From DAOTZR01 sp034432595 (GTDB lineage: Bacteria > Chloroflexota > Anaerolineae > B4-G1 > SLSP01): a DNA stretch of 48,451 nt. A program made the translations under genes and the position numbers. Position 1 is the first letter of the stretch. Each line of letters begins with the position of its first letter. The notes under the pieces were generated by a model. It searched no databases and was not told the origin of the DNA. It saw only the letters and a program-made list of their open reading frames with translations. This document shows, piece by piece, positions 8,147 through 16,111 of the stretch. Location: contig DAOUBT010000065.1 in the NCBI GenBank assembly GCA_034432595.1, forward strand, positions 1 to 48,451, in the 5' to 3' direction.

Positions 8147-9376
8147 TTAACCCCCTCCTCCCGAAAGCGCCATGTCCACGCAAGCCGCGAGGGGGGCAAA
8201 ACGCACCGCAACGCGCGCCAGATTGCGCAGGTAATAGGCCCCCTTGGCCGAAGAAGTAGCCACCACACGATACCCCAAATCCCGCACGGGCGCGATGGCT
8301 ACACACGCATCCGCCACCAGACGGCCGCCCGCCGCACGCAGGGTAGCCTCGTAACCCGCAGCCCGCGCGGCTTCCAGCACCGGACGGGCACAGGTGATCC
8401 ACAAGGGACGGCGCAGCGTCTTGCCCGCAACCAGGTCCGCTACTTGCGCGATTTCAAAGAGCGAAGCGTGCGGACAACCAATCCACACCAGGTCGGGCGA
8501 TGCGTCGGTATCGCTCAACGCGAGATAGCCAGCCTGAATATCCTCGATGCACAGGCGTTCGGGTTTTTCCACCAAGGGTAAGGTGGAAAGGGCCTCCGGC
8601 GTAAGCCCTGCCACGTGATAGAGCGCCACCGCGCCCGTCGCGGCCATGGCGGCCCCCAACGCCTTGAGCTTTTCCTCCCATAGGGGTTCACCGCGCACCA
8701 GCGGGAGGGCTTCAAAAGCCACCACGCGCGGCCCGGCCACCTTGCCCACCAAAGCCCCCAAAGCGCTGTAATCGGCGCTTTCGCGCAGCGCGGCCCGGAC
8801 TTCCACCAGCAACGCAGCGCGGCGATGGGCGTCGAGATGCATCCCATAAGCCGCGGTGCGTCCCGTCAGGGCGGCGGCAATGGCGCCAGGCCCCCCTTCG
8901 CGATTGGTACGCGCGCCCAACACGCTGTTCGCGTAGCTCACGGCGGACGATTCCGCCCAGGCAACATGGTCGCCCAAATGCGGTACATTGCCCACAAGGT
9001 AGGGCGTGCAGGTGGGGACCGGAATACCGCCGTTTACGCCCATCTGCGCGAAGGCGTCAATCACCGCCTGCTGTTGACGCGCGAAGGCGGGAGCGAAGCC
9101 AAGGTCCGCCCAGGCTTCCAGGTCGGTAGCGGCGGGGTTAAGCGTGGTGGGGACGCGCACCCGCGCCCCCTCGGCGGCCCAGCGCTGCAGAAAACGCAAT
9201 CCCGCCGCGCCGATGTTGCGATAAGAGACGCCGGAGATCTGCACGCTGCTGACGGGGACAAGGCGTTCCGCGCCGTAAATCTGCCCCAGCGCCACGACTA
9301 TCTCCATGGCGCGCTGCAGGGCTGGACCTTCTGCACCGTCCAACCAGGCCTGTTCTTCAGAGGTGAGGTGCAACAT
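8147..9376 (-). CDS. Aconitase-X large (catalytic, Fe-S) subunit
   Basis: The product has 409 residues. It carries the aconitase-X signature blocks: TCTPYLVGNVPHLG, AWAESSAVSYANS followed by VLGARTNREGG, IGCPHASLFEI and VADACVAIAP. Cys123, Cys301 and Cys358 are the likely Fe-S ligands. Start ATG 9376 is chosen because GGGAGAAAC precedes it and the family begins with this LTSEEQ helix; 20 bases overlap the end of coaE upstream. With the small subunit it should dehydrate a hydroxy-acid. If it is phosphomevalonate dehydratase it would serve an archaeal-type mevalonate route, which some Chloroflexota are thought to use; cis-3-hydroxyproline dehydratase is the main alternative. Sequence alone does not decide. 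Confidence 0.88.
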   Translation of the reverse strand: MLHLTSEEQAWLDGAEGPALQRAMEIVVALGQIYGAERLVPVSSVQISGVSYRNIGAAGLRFLQRWAAEGARVRVPTTLNPAATDLEAWADLGFAPAFARQQQAVIDAFAQMGVNGGIPVPTCTPYLVGNVPHLGDHVAWAESSAVSYANSVLGARTNREGGPGAIAAALTGRTAAYGMHLDAHRRAALLVEVRAALRESADYSALGALVGKVAGPRVVAFEALPLVRGEPLWEEKLKALGAAMAATGAVALYHVAGLTPEALSTLPLVEKPERLCIEDIQAGYLALSDTDASPDLVWIGCPHASLFEIAQVADLVAGKTLRRPLWITCARPVLEAARAAGYEATLRAAGGRLVADACVAIAPVRDLGYRVVATSSAKGAYYLRNLARVAVRFAPLAACVDMALSGGGG

Positions 9377-9959
9377 GTTTCTCCCATGCCTCCAGCACCT
9401 GCGCGCGGGTCTGCTCCATGGAGCCATCGGTGTTGATAACCACGTCCGCGCGGGCGATTTTGAGGGCCTGCGGCGGCTGCGAGCGAATGCGTTTCAGCGC
9501 GTCCGAACGCACAAGGTAACGTTGCTGAATCAATCGGGCGAGTTGGGTCTCTTCTTTGCAGGTCGTGACCCACAGCGTAGCGCAGAGCTGTTCGACCATG
9601 CCGCTTTCGATGAGCTTGATGGCTTCCACGACCACCACGCGCGTGGGGGCAGCTTCGACGCGGCGTTGAATTTCAGCGATGGTGGGGGGATGGACGATGC
9701 TTTCCAGTTTACGCAGGGCCTCTGGATCGGAAAAGACGATTTCGCCCAGCGCACGGCGGTTGATGGAGCCGTTGCTGTGTAAAATTTCCGCGCCAAAGGC
9801 CGCCACCAGCTCCGCGTAAGCCGGAGCGCCAGGTTCCATCATTTCGTGTGCCACGCGATCCGCATCGAGCCGGGTCGCCCCCAGCTCTTCCAATATCCGC
9901 GCGACGGTTGATTTGCCGGTGGCAATGTTACCGGTGAGGCAGATCACGTAGTGGCGCAT
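9357..9959 (-). CDS. coaE: Dephospho-CoA kinase
   Basis: The product has 200 residues, the normal length. The P-loop GNIATGKSTVA near the N-terminus, LGATRLDADRVAHE, and the lid region (RIQQRYLVRSDALKRIRSQ) are all those of CoaE, which adds the last phosphate to make coenzyme A from dephospho-CoA in the cytoplasm. The final Asn/Asp block (ADVVINTDGSMEQT) is intact. The ATG at 9959 follows GAAAGGATGATCC. The 3' end overlaps the aconitase-X large subunit by 20 bases, so the two are probably cotranscribed. Confidence 0.95.
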   Translation of the reverse strand: MRHYVICLTGNIATGKSTVARILEELGATRLDADRVAHEMMEPGAPAYAELVAAFGAEILHSNGSINRRALGEIVFSDPEALRKLESIVHPPTIAEIQRRVEAAPTRVVVVEAIKLIESGMVEQLCATLWVTTCKEETQLARLIQQRYLVRSDALKRIRSQPPQALKIARADVVINTDGSMEQTRAQVLEAWEKHVAPHL

Positions 9960-10114
9960 GGATCATCCTTTCGTTGAATGGGATGCCTGTGGGGAAGACC
10001 TCTTGGGTCGCCCAAAAGCCATGTCCTGTCACGGTTTATGGCTCGCACAGGATCAATCTTTTTTAGCACAGGTAACGGTTTCCCTTCAGCACCAGGCCAG
10101 GGATTAATAACCAC

Positions 10115-10343
10115 CAGCCGGGATAAGGTATTCGCCGATTTCAACATTCTGGGGGTGGGCGAAGGCAATGCCTTCGCCCACCCGGCAATGCCTTCGCCCA
10201 CCCGAAATGCCTTCGCCCACCCGCAATGCCTTCGCCCATCTACAATGCCTTCGCCAACCCGACAATACCTTCGCCTACCCGCAATGCCTTCGCCCACCCA
10301 TCCCCGCCTGAATGTTCTATTGCACCGTACCCCAGACAGGCTG
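10115..10343. repeat. Long inverted-repeat element with a tandem palindromic centre
   Basis: The left arm (10115-10160: CAGCC..GGATAAGGTA...GATTTCAACATTC) and the right arm (10300-10343, reverse complement CAGCCTGTCTGGGGTA...GAACATTC) are imperfect inverted copies. Between them the hairpin half AATGCCTTCGCCCACCCG is repeated about seven times at 19-20 bp. Partial copies occur at 30066-30140, 44945-44988 and 47914-47980. This looks like a small non-autonomous mobile or REP-type element whose centre has expanded. It occupies the gap between the ABC-F gene and coaE. Confidence 0.7.
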
Positions 10344-10358
10344 AAAAGTCTGAGCGGC

Positions 10359-12260
10359 TTATCCCGCTGCGACTTCGCTCCATTCCTCGATGAGCGCATC
10401 GAGATGGGTCTGGACCTGATGGTATTCGTGCCCTAAGCGCGTGACCTGCGTCACGTCCTGACGACGGCTGGCTATTTCAAGGGCCTGCGTCAGTTCCTTG
10501 AGGCGCTTTTCCTGTTCGGCAATGGCGTTTTCCAACTCGGAAAGGCGCTTTTCACGACGCGCGAGGAGGCGTTGCCGCTCGCGCTCCGCCTGTCGTTCCG
10601 CCTCGCGCCGCGCTTTTTGCTCCGCTTCCAGGCGCGCATCGGGGCGCGATGCGGCGCCCGTTTTGCGCGCTTCTTGCCAGGCGTGATAAGCGGCGTAGCT
10701 CTCAAAGACGTGCAGGCGATTGTCCACAATGGCCCACACCTGCGTGGCCAGGCGTTGAATCAGGTAGCGGTCGTGGCTGACGAGCAAAATCGTCCCACTA
10801 AAACCGCTTAACACGTCTTCCAGTACCTCTTGCGAAGCAATGTCCAGGTTGTTGGTCGGCTCGTCGAGCAACAGGAAGTTGGCGTGTTGCAGGGAAAGGA
10901 TGGCTAAAGCGACGCGCGTCCGCTCGCCGCCGGAAAGCACGCCCATGGTTTTGAAAACGTCCTCGCCGCGGAAGGCGTAGCGCGCCAGGAAGTTGCGCGC
11001 CTCGCTCACCGTGCTCAGGCCCGCGTCAAGCAGCGTTTCCAGCACCGTCGCTTGCGGGTCGAAGGCTTCCTGGATTTGCGCGAAATAGCCGATGGACACC
11101 GCCGCACCGATGCGGAAGCGTCCCTGAAGCGGCGGGATTTGCCCCAACAGCGTGCGGATAAGGGTGGTTTTGCCCGCGCCGTTGGGACCAATAAGAGCGG
11201 CGCGCTGCGTCCGCCGCAGCTCCACCTCCTCTACAGAGACCAGCGGGTGCAGCGGATCGTAGCCCACGACCAGGTCGTACATCCCCAGCACCAGGTCCCC
11301 GCTGCGCAGCCCGCCGGCCAAAGCCATGCGCATGGTCGGTCCCTCGGTGGGACGTTCCACGCGCTCCAGGCTTTCCAGGCGTTTGAGCCGGCCTTTGGCC
11401 TGCGCGGAGCGCTGCCCCGCCATGTAGCGGCGAATGTAGTCTTCGGTGCGGGCGATGAAAGCCTGTTGCTCCTCGAAGGCCTCGCGTTGTTGCGCGCGAC
11501 GTTCGGCGCGTTGTTGCACGTAGGCGCTGTAATTGCCGCGGTAGGTGGTGATGCGGCCCGCTTCCAGCTCCCAGATGCGATTGGCGACGCCATCCAGAAA
11601 AGCGCGGTCGTGCGCTACCACGATGAAAGCGCCGCGCCACTCGCGCAGGGTCTCTTCCAGCCAGGTGATGCCTTCGATGTCGAGGTGGTTTGTCGGCTCA
11701 TCGAGGAGCAAAAGATCGGGTTCTTCCAGCAGCAGGCGGGCGAGCAGGGCGCGCGTGCGCTCGCCGCCGCTGAGCTGCTGCACCGGACGGTGAAACTCCT
11801 CCGCCTTGAAGCCCAGGCCGCTCAAGACTTGCGCGATGCGCGCCTCGTAGGTGAAGCCACCGCGTAGCTCGTAAGCTTCGAGCAACGCCCCGTAACGTTC
11901 CATGGCCTCTGTGCGCGTGGCCTCGTCCGGATTGGCCATGTGATGCTCCAGTTGCCGCAGTTCCTCGCCCATCTGCAAGAGATCGGCAAAGACAGCGGTC
12001 ATGGCCTGCCAGAGCGTGCCTTCAGGCGCAAAATCGGGGATTTGCGGCAGGTAGCCCAGACGCAGGCCGCGCGCGCGCACCACCTGTCCGCCATCGGCTT
12101 CGAGTTGCCCCACAAGCACGCGCAAAAGGGTGCTTTTGCCCGTCCCGTTGGCGCCAACCAGCGCGATATGGTCGCCGGGATGGACTTCCACCGTCACACC
12201 GGCGAAAATTTCCTCGGCGCCAAAGTATTTACTTAAATCAGACGTGTTGAGCAATGGCAT
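10359..12260 (-). CDS. ABC-F family ATPase (ribosome-associated type)
   Basis: The product has 633 residues. Two ABC domains on one chain have Walker A (GANGTGKST and GPNGAGKTT), signature (QLSGGERTRALLA and VLSGGERTRVALA) and Walker B motifs (LLLLDEPTNHLD and FLLLDEPTNNLD). The interdomain linker is rich in charged residues (YVQQRAERRAQQREAFEEQQ), and a C-terminal coiled coil (~540-625) resembles the Uup tail. There are no membrane segments. Members act on ribosomes, resolving stalls or protecting from antibiotics; Uup-like or EttA-like housekeeping is most likely here. The ATG at 12260 has no ribosome site but a TATAAT ending 6 bases upstream, suggesting a leaderless mRNA. It starts as the family does (PLLNTSDLSKYFG). 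Confidence 0.9.
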   Translation of the reverse strand: MPLLNTSDLSKYFGAEEIFAGVTVEVHPGDHIALVGANGTGKSTLLRVLVGQLEADGGQVVRARGLRLGYLPQIPDFAPEGTLWQAMTAVFADLLQMGEELRQLEHHMANPDEATRTEAMERYGALLEAYELRGGFTYEARIAQVLSGLGFKAEEFHRPVQQLSGGERTRALLARLLLEEPDLLLLDEPTNHLDIEGITWLEETLREWRGAFIVVAHDRAFLDGVANRIWELEAGRITTYRGNYSAYVQQRAERRAQQREAFEEQQAFIARTEDYIRRYMAGQRSAQAKGRLKRLESLERVERPTEGPTMRMALAGGLRSGDLVLGMYDLVVGYDPLHPLVSVEEVELRRTQRAALIGPNGAGKTTLIRTLLGQIPPLQGRFRIGAAVSIGYFAQIQEAFDPQATVLETLLDAGLSTVSEARNFLARYAFRGEDVFKTMGVLSGGERTRVALAILSLQHANFLLLDEPTNNLDIASQEVLEDVLSGFSGTILLVSHDRYLIQRLATQVWAIVDNRLHVFESYAAYHAWQEARKTGAASRPDARLEAEQKARREAERQAERERQRLLARREKRLSELENAIAEQEKRLKELTQALEIASRRQDVTQVTRLGHEYHQVQTHLDALIEEWSEVAAG

Positions 12261-12266
12261 AAGTTA

Positions 12267-12272
12267 ATTATA
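12267..12272 (-). promoter_or_regulatory. -10 box directly before the ABC-F start codon
   Basis: TATAAT on the minus strand (12272-12267) is separated from the ATG at 12260 by only six bases (TAACTT). Transcription from it would begin at the start codon. The -35 region is poor (TTCGTG at 18 bp). Confidence 0.5.
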
Positions 12273-12365
12273 CCATGGCCGAAAGAGGGCCACGAACGGC
12301 TACACCCATGCGCCCATGCACGGCGTAAGTGCTACCGTCCAACGAGAGCACGCGCAAAGCCGGAG

Positions 12366-13640
12366 CTAAGCGGCGGGCCGGCTCTCCAGAGGAGGTACGC
12401 GCAGGCTGAGCGCAAAGCCCAGGAGCGGCGGCAGGCAGGCTACCGCAAACATCACCGGGAAAGAGGTCAGGCGCAAAAGCAGCCCGCCCAGCAGAGGGAA
12501 GAGCGCGCTCAGGCCGATAAGCGTGTGCCCTAAGGCCATGTAGGTTGGGCGCTGCGCTTCGGGCGCGATTTCCAGCATCGCGTTGGTGTAACCCAGCATG
12601 GCCGAGACGCCAAAGATGCCCATGCAGGCATAGACACCGTACAAAAGGGGGATGCCCAGCGCGCGCGGTACCAGGCTCGCGACAACCGCCAGCAGGGGAC
12701 TCGCCAGGGCGGGAAGGGCGCTCACGATCATCACCGCGCGCGGCCCATAGCGGCGCGCCAGCAGGCGAAAACCTATCACGCCCAGCACTTGCGCCACGGT
12801 GATGATGATGGTGAAATTGCCGATGACGCCCTCGCCCAGCCCCAGGCGTTCGGTAGCCAGACGCACGTAAAACGGCCAGGCCATCTGCCCGCCCTGCGTC
12901 AGCAGGCGTGCCAGGATGATGAGCCGTGCCAGCGCGTCACGGCGGAAAATGTCCACCATCTCCTGCAGGCGCAGGCGGAGCGGACGCGGCGCCTCCGTAA
13001 CGGCGACAACCGGCCCTGCCCCAGACGGTTCGCGAATGAGCAGCATGGAGAGCGCGGATAGATAGAGCCACAGCGAGGCGTAGCCAATAAGGTACGCGAA
13101 GTTCGCGGGGAAAGGGTGCCCATCCAACGTGAGGCGCGTCGCATACCCCACGACGATGCCGCTCAAACTGCCGATGATGAGCGCCGTGGCGAAGAGGGTC
13201 TCGCGGCGCCGCAGCGGCAGGATGCGCGCCACCAGATCGAGCCAGGCTAAAGCGGCCAGGCTATCCGTGGCGGAAAAGGTCCAATAGAGCAGGAAGAAGC
13301 AGGCCAGAAACGCGGCGGGCCACTGTCCCAGGCCCAACAGGAGGAGCAGCGCCGTCAACGGGATGCCGAGGCGCCCTATGGCCGCGGCCTTCAGCAACAC
13401 CGGTCGCTTGCGCGGAGCGCGCGTCACATATTCGGCCAGCAGCACCTGCGGAATCAGCCACACGATTTGATAGCTCGCGCCCGCCAGGCCGATGAGGATG
13501 GGCGAGGCCGTGAAATGGGCAATCAACGCCGGCAGGACCGTGCTCTCGCCCAAAAAAGTCATGGCGATCTTGAAGCTGATGTAGTCGCCCAGAAAGCCGT
13601 AGAAGCTGAAATCGCGTTTCGGTGCGTTATCCACGTTCAT
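12366..13640 (-). CDS. Major facilitator superfamily transporter
   Basis: The product has 424 residues with about 12 hydrophobic helices and a basic central loop (PRPLRLRLQEMVDIFRRDALARL) dividing two six-helix halves. The loop between early helices has charged residues (RAPRKRPVLLKAAAIGR) of the MFS motif-A type. The substrate is not evident; drug or sugar export would both fit. Start ATG 13640 follows GCGAGGG and gives a short cytoplasmic N-terminus (MNVDNAPKRDFSF). The gene overlaps the end of the upstream membrane-protein gene by 14 bases, so they are likely translated from one message and may work together. Confidence 0.85.
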   Translation of the reverse strand: MNVDNAPKRDFSFYGFLGDYISFKIAMTFLGESTVLPALIAHFTASPILIGLAGASYQIVWLIPQVLLAEYVTRAPRKRPVLLKAAAIGRLGIPLTALLLLLGLGQWPAAFLACFFLLYWTFSATDSLAALAWLDLVARILPLRRRETLFATALIIGSLSGIVVGYATRLTLDGHPFPANFAYLIGYASLWLYLSALSMLLIREPSGAGPVVAVTEAPRPLRLRLQEMVDIFRRDALARLIILARLLTQGGQMAWPFYVRLATERLGLGEGVIGNFTIIITVAQVLGVIGFRLLARRYGPRAVMIVSALPALASPLLAVVASLVPRALGIPLLYGVYACMGIFGVSAMLGYTNAMLEIAPEAQRPTYMALGHTLIGLSALFPLLGGLLLRLTSFPVMFAVACLPPLLGFALSLRVPPLESRPAA

Positions 13641-14097
13641 CCCTCGCCCATGACCCAACGCTGATGGACGCCAGCGCCAACAAGACCAGTCCAGCGCTAT
13701 CGAACAGAATAAAACGCAGCCCCGTCTCGAACAGGGCCGTGTGGCCAGCCGGAAGTGTGAAGGCCATCGCCACCTCGCCCGCCCATCCCAGCGCCTGCTG
13801 CGCCAGAATCACGCTCACGCAAACGCGATGGCGCAGCGGGTCGAGCAGTGCGGGCACGTAAGGCACGTTCCACATCAGGAAGAGCAGGCCCAAACTGCGC
13901 ACCAGAATCAGCCCCGGCACGCCTTGCAGCTCGAAGGCAGGCGCGTAAGAGGCCGGATCAGCCACGAAGGGCAGGGCCGCGGAAAGGTTCCACAACAGCA
14001 CGGGCGCGATCAGGGCGCGCGCCCGCCACGCCCGCGCGCTTGACATCGCGGGCCTCTGTGGTAGTCTGCGCAACGTTGTGTCCGACGTAACGGACAT
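13627..14097 (-). CDS. Small four-helix membrane protein, function unknown
   Basis: The product has 156 residues. A basic N-terminus (RRLPQRPAMSSARAWRARA) precedes about four hydrophobic helices. ATG 14097 follows a strong AGGAGGTGG. I do not recognise the family; the layout recalls small DoxX/DUF-type inner-membrane proteins. Its end overlaps the MFS gene by 14 bases, which argues for coupled translation and a shared role. It is divergent from the plus-strand gene at 14148, with a 50-bp space between the two starts. Confidence 0.7.
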   Translation of the reverse strand: MSVTSDTTLRRLPQRPAMSSARAWRARALIAPVLLWNLSAALPFVADPASYAPAFELQGVPGLILVRSLGLLFLMWNVPYVPALLDPLRHRVCVSVILAQQALGWAGEVAMAFTLPAGHTALFETGLRFILFDSAGLVLLALASISVGSWARDERG

Positions 14098-14147
14098 AAC
14101 CACCTCCTGAGCTACTGCGCGCACGTGGCGCGCATGGATGAGGAAAT

Positions 14148-14558
14148 ATGGCTGATCAAGATCGTGAACGTCAACTGAAGGTTGTGGCCGAGCTGCTGCT
14201 TATCCATCTGCCCGAATGTCTGAAACAGGGGGATCAGGCTTTAGCGCATGATCTCCTTGCGGTTGTGGGTACAGCGCTGCGCACCGTACAGGCCGATGTC
14301 GAGAAGAGCGCGCAGGCCTGGGATAAGCGCGCCTACCACGTCAAGGCGGATGAGCTGCGGCGGGAGTGGGATTGGCTCGCCGGCGCGGTCAATTATACGC
14401 TGGGCCTGGCGCAACGTCCGGCCCCTCTCACCCATGAAAGCCTGGAAAAAGTGCGGCGCATGATCGCCATCCCCTTAGAACGTCCAGCGCGCAAACAGAT
14501 TAGCGCGCCGGAACGTTTTCGCGGTGCAGCGCAGGCCCTACGCAAAAGTGAGCGGTGA
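14148..14558 (+). CDS. Small helical protein of unknown function
   Basis: The product has 136 residues, is mostly alpha-helical and charged, with no signal peptide, membrane segment or cysteine. GAGGAAAT lies just before the ATG. Codon use and GC match the neighbours and the frame is open throughout, supporting a real gene. Notable segments are ELLLIHLPECLKQGDQALAHD and EWDWLAGAVNYTLG, then a basic tail (ERPARKQISAPERFRGAAQALRKSER trimmed here to its ends) that might bind nucleic acid. It stands alone between the divergent membrane-protein gene and the convergent proS. I do not recognise a family. Confidence 0.65.
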   Translation: MADQDRERQLKVVAELLLIHLPECLKQGDQALAHDLLAVVGTALRTVQADVEKSAQAWDKRAYHVKADELRREWDWLAGAVNYTLGLAQRPAPLTHESLEKVRRMIAIPLERPARKQISAPERFRGAAQALRKSER

Positions 14559-14639
14559 GCGTCCCCGCCCACCGCTCTGACTCCTTTCCAACACGCGCTG
14601 GCGTTATAGCGGAACACCAGCTCCAGGCGCGCCGCGGTT

Positions 14640-16073
14640 TTAGTAAGCGCGCCCGAAAATCGCAACCTTGTGCGCTTCGCGCCCGCAGACCACGCAGTGC
14701 CCCGTTCCTTCCGGCTGTTCAAGCGGCATGCAGCGCGTGGTGGCTTTGGTTTCGGCGGTGATGGTCTCCTCGCAGGCGCGGTCGCCGCACCACCAGGCGC
14801 GGGCAAAGCCCTGCTGCACGGCTTCTTTGAGCGCGCCAAAGTCCGGCGTATCCCAGGTGTGCGCGTCGCGGAATTCGGTGGCCTTGCGCAGCAGGTTGTG
14901 CTGAATCTCCTCCAACAGGGCGGGAATGGTTTGCTCCAGGCTCGCCATGGGCAGGGAGCGCTTCCCCTCGCGCCCCGACATGTCGCGCCGCGCGGAAAGG
15001 ACCACGCCTTCCGCCACGTCGCGCGGGCCGATTTCCAGGCGCAGCGGCACGCCGCGCATCTCCCAATCGTTGAACTTCCAGCCCGCGGTGTACTCGTCGC
15101 GCGCATCGAGTTTGACGCGCACCAGCGGCTTGAGGCGCTGTTCCACCTGCTCCGCGGCCTGCAACACGCCCTCGCGCTCGGCATCCTTGCGCCAGATGGG
15201 CACAATCACCACCTGAATGGGGGCCAGACGCGGCGGCAGCACCAGGCCCTGATCGTCGCCATGGGTCATGATGATGGCGCCAATCATGCGCGTGCTCACG
15301 CCCCAGGAGGTCGTCCAGGCGTATTGAATCTGCTTGTTTTGATCCAGGAACTTAATGTCAAAGGCTTTGGCAAAATTTTGCCCCAGGAAGTGGCTTGTGC
15401 CGGCCTGCAGGGCCTTGCCGTCCTTCATCATGGCTTCAATGGTGAAGGAAGCGACCGCGCCGGCGAACTTCTCTTTTTCGCTCTTGCGGCCAGGGAAAAC
15501 GGGAATCGCCGCCTCGTTGTAAGCGAAATCGGTGTACACATCGAGCATACGCCGGGTTTCCTCCCAGGCTTCCTGTTCCGTGGCGTGCGCGGTGTGGCCC
15601 TCCTGCCAGAGGAATTCCATGGTGCGCAGGAAGAGGCGCGTGCGCATCTCCCAGCGTACCACGTTCGCCCACTGATTGATGAGCAGCGGCAGGTCGCGGT
15701 AGGATTGGACCCATTTGGCGTACATGTGGCCGATGATGGTTTCGGACGTGGGACGCACCACAAGCGGCTCCTGCAGCTCCTCACCACCCCCGTGGGTGAC
15801 GATAGCCAGCTCCGGCGCAAAGCCTTCCACATGCTCGGCTTCCTTCTGCAAGAAACTCATCGGGATGAAGAGCGGAAAGTAGGCGTTGACGTGCCCCGTC
15901 TCCTTAAAGCGCCGGTCCAGCGCATCCCGGATGTGCTCCCACAGGGTGTACCCGTAGGGCTTGATCACCATGCAGCCACGCACCGGCGAGTAGTCCGCCA
16001 GATCAGCTTTCTGCACGATTTCATTGTACCACTTCGCAAAATCTTCACTTTGAGGAGTCAAAAAATCAGCCAT
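14640..16073 (-). CDS. proS: Prolyl-tRNA synthetase, archaeal/eukaryotic type
   Basis: The product has 477 residues, the length of the archaeal-type enzyme, which lacks the large editing insertion of the usual bacterial ProRS. Class II motifs are present (motif 2 around VVRWEMRTRLFLRTMEFLWQEGHT, split over ~145-175; motif 3 GAIIMTHGDDQGLVLPP). The anticodon-binding domain follows (~285-400). A C-terminal zinc domain has four cysteines: WWCGDRACEE, TRCMP and HCVVCGRE. It charges tRNA-Pro in the cytoplasm. ATG 16073 has GAGGTGACTT before it. The gene follows the DUF4032-like gene by 38 bp on the same strand. This enzyme type is common in Chloroflexota. Confidence 0.96.
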   Translation of the reverse strand: MADFLTPQSEDFAKWYNEIVQKADLADYSPVRGCMVIKPYGYTLWEHIRDALDRRFKETGHVNAYFPLFIPMSFLQKEAEHVEGFAPELAIVTHGGGEELQEPLVVRPTSETIIGHMYAKWVQSYRDLPLLINQWANVVRWEMRTRLFLRTMEFLWQEGHTAHATEQEAWEETRRMLDVYTDFAYNEAAIPVFPGRKSEKEKFAGAVASFTIEAMMKDGKALQAGTSHFLGQNFAKAFDIKFLDQNKQIQYAWTTSWGVSTRMIGAIIMTHGDDQGLVLPPRLAPIQVVIVPIWRKDAEREGVLQAAEQVEQRLKPLVRVKLDARDEYTAGWKFNDWEMRGVPLRLEIGPRDVAEGVVLSARRDMSGREGKRSLPMASLEQTIPALLEEIQHNLLRKATEFRDAHTWDTPDFGALKEAVQQGFARAWWCGDRACEETITAETKATTRCMPLEQPEGTGHCVVCGREAHKVAIFGRAY

Positions 16074-16111
16074 AAGTCACCTCACCATTAAAATCAACAC
16101 ATGTCCTGTTT

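Noticed and set aside
7541..8268. Several long open frames on both strands across the 7.6-8.1 kb repeats
   Set aside because: They arise from the stop-poor palindromic repeats, lack ribosome sites and run into the real aconitase-X genes.
14670..16091. 473-residue frame antisense to proS
   Set aside because: The minus-strand ProRS is unmistakable; the opposite frame has improbable composition and no motifs.
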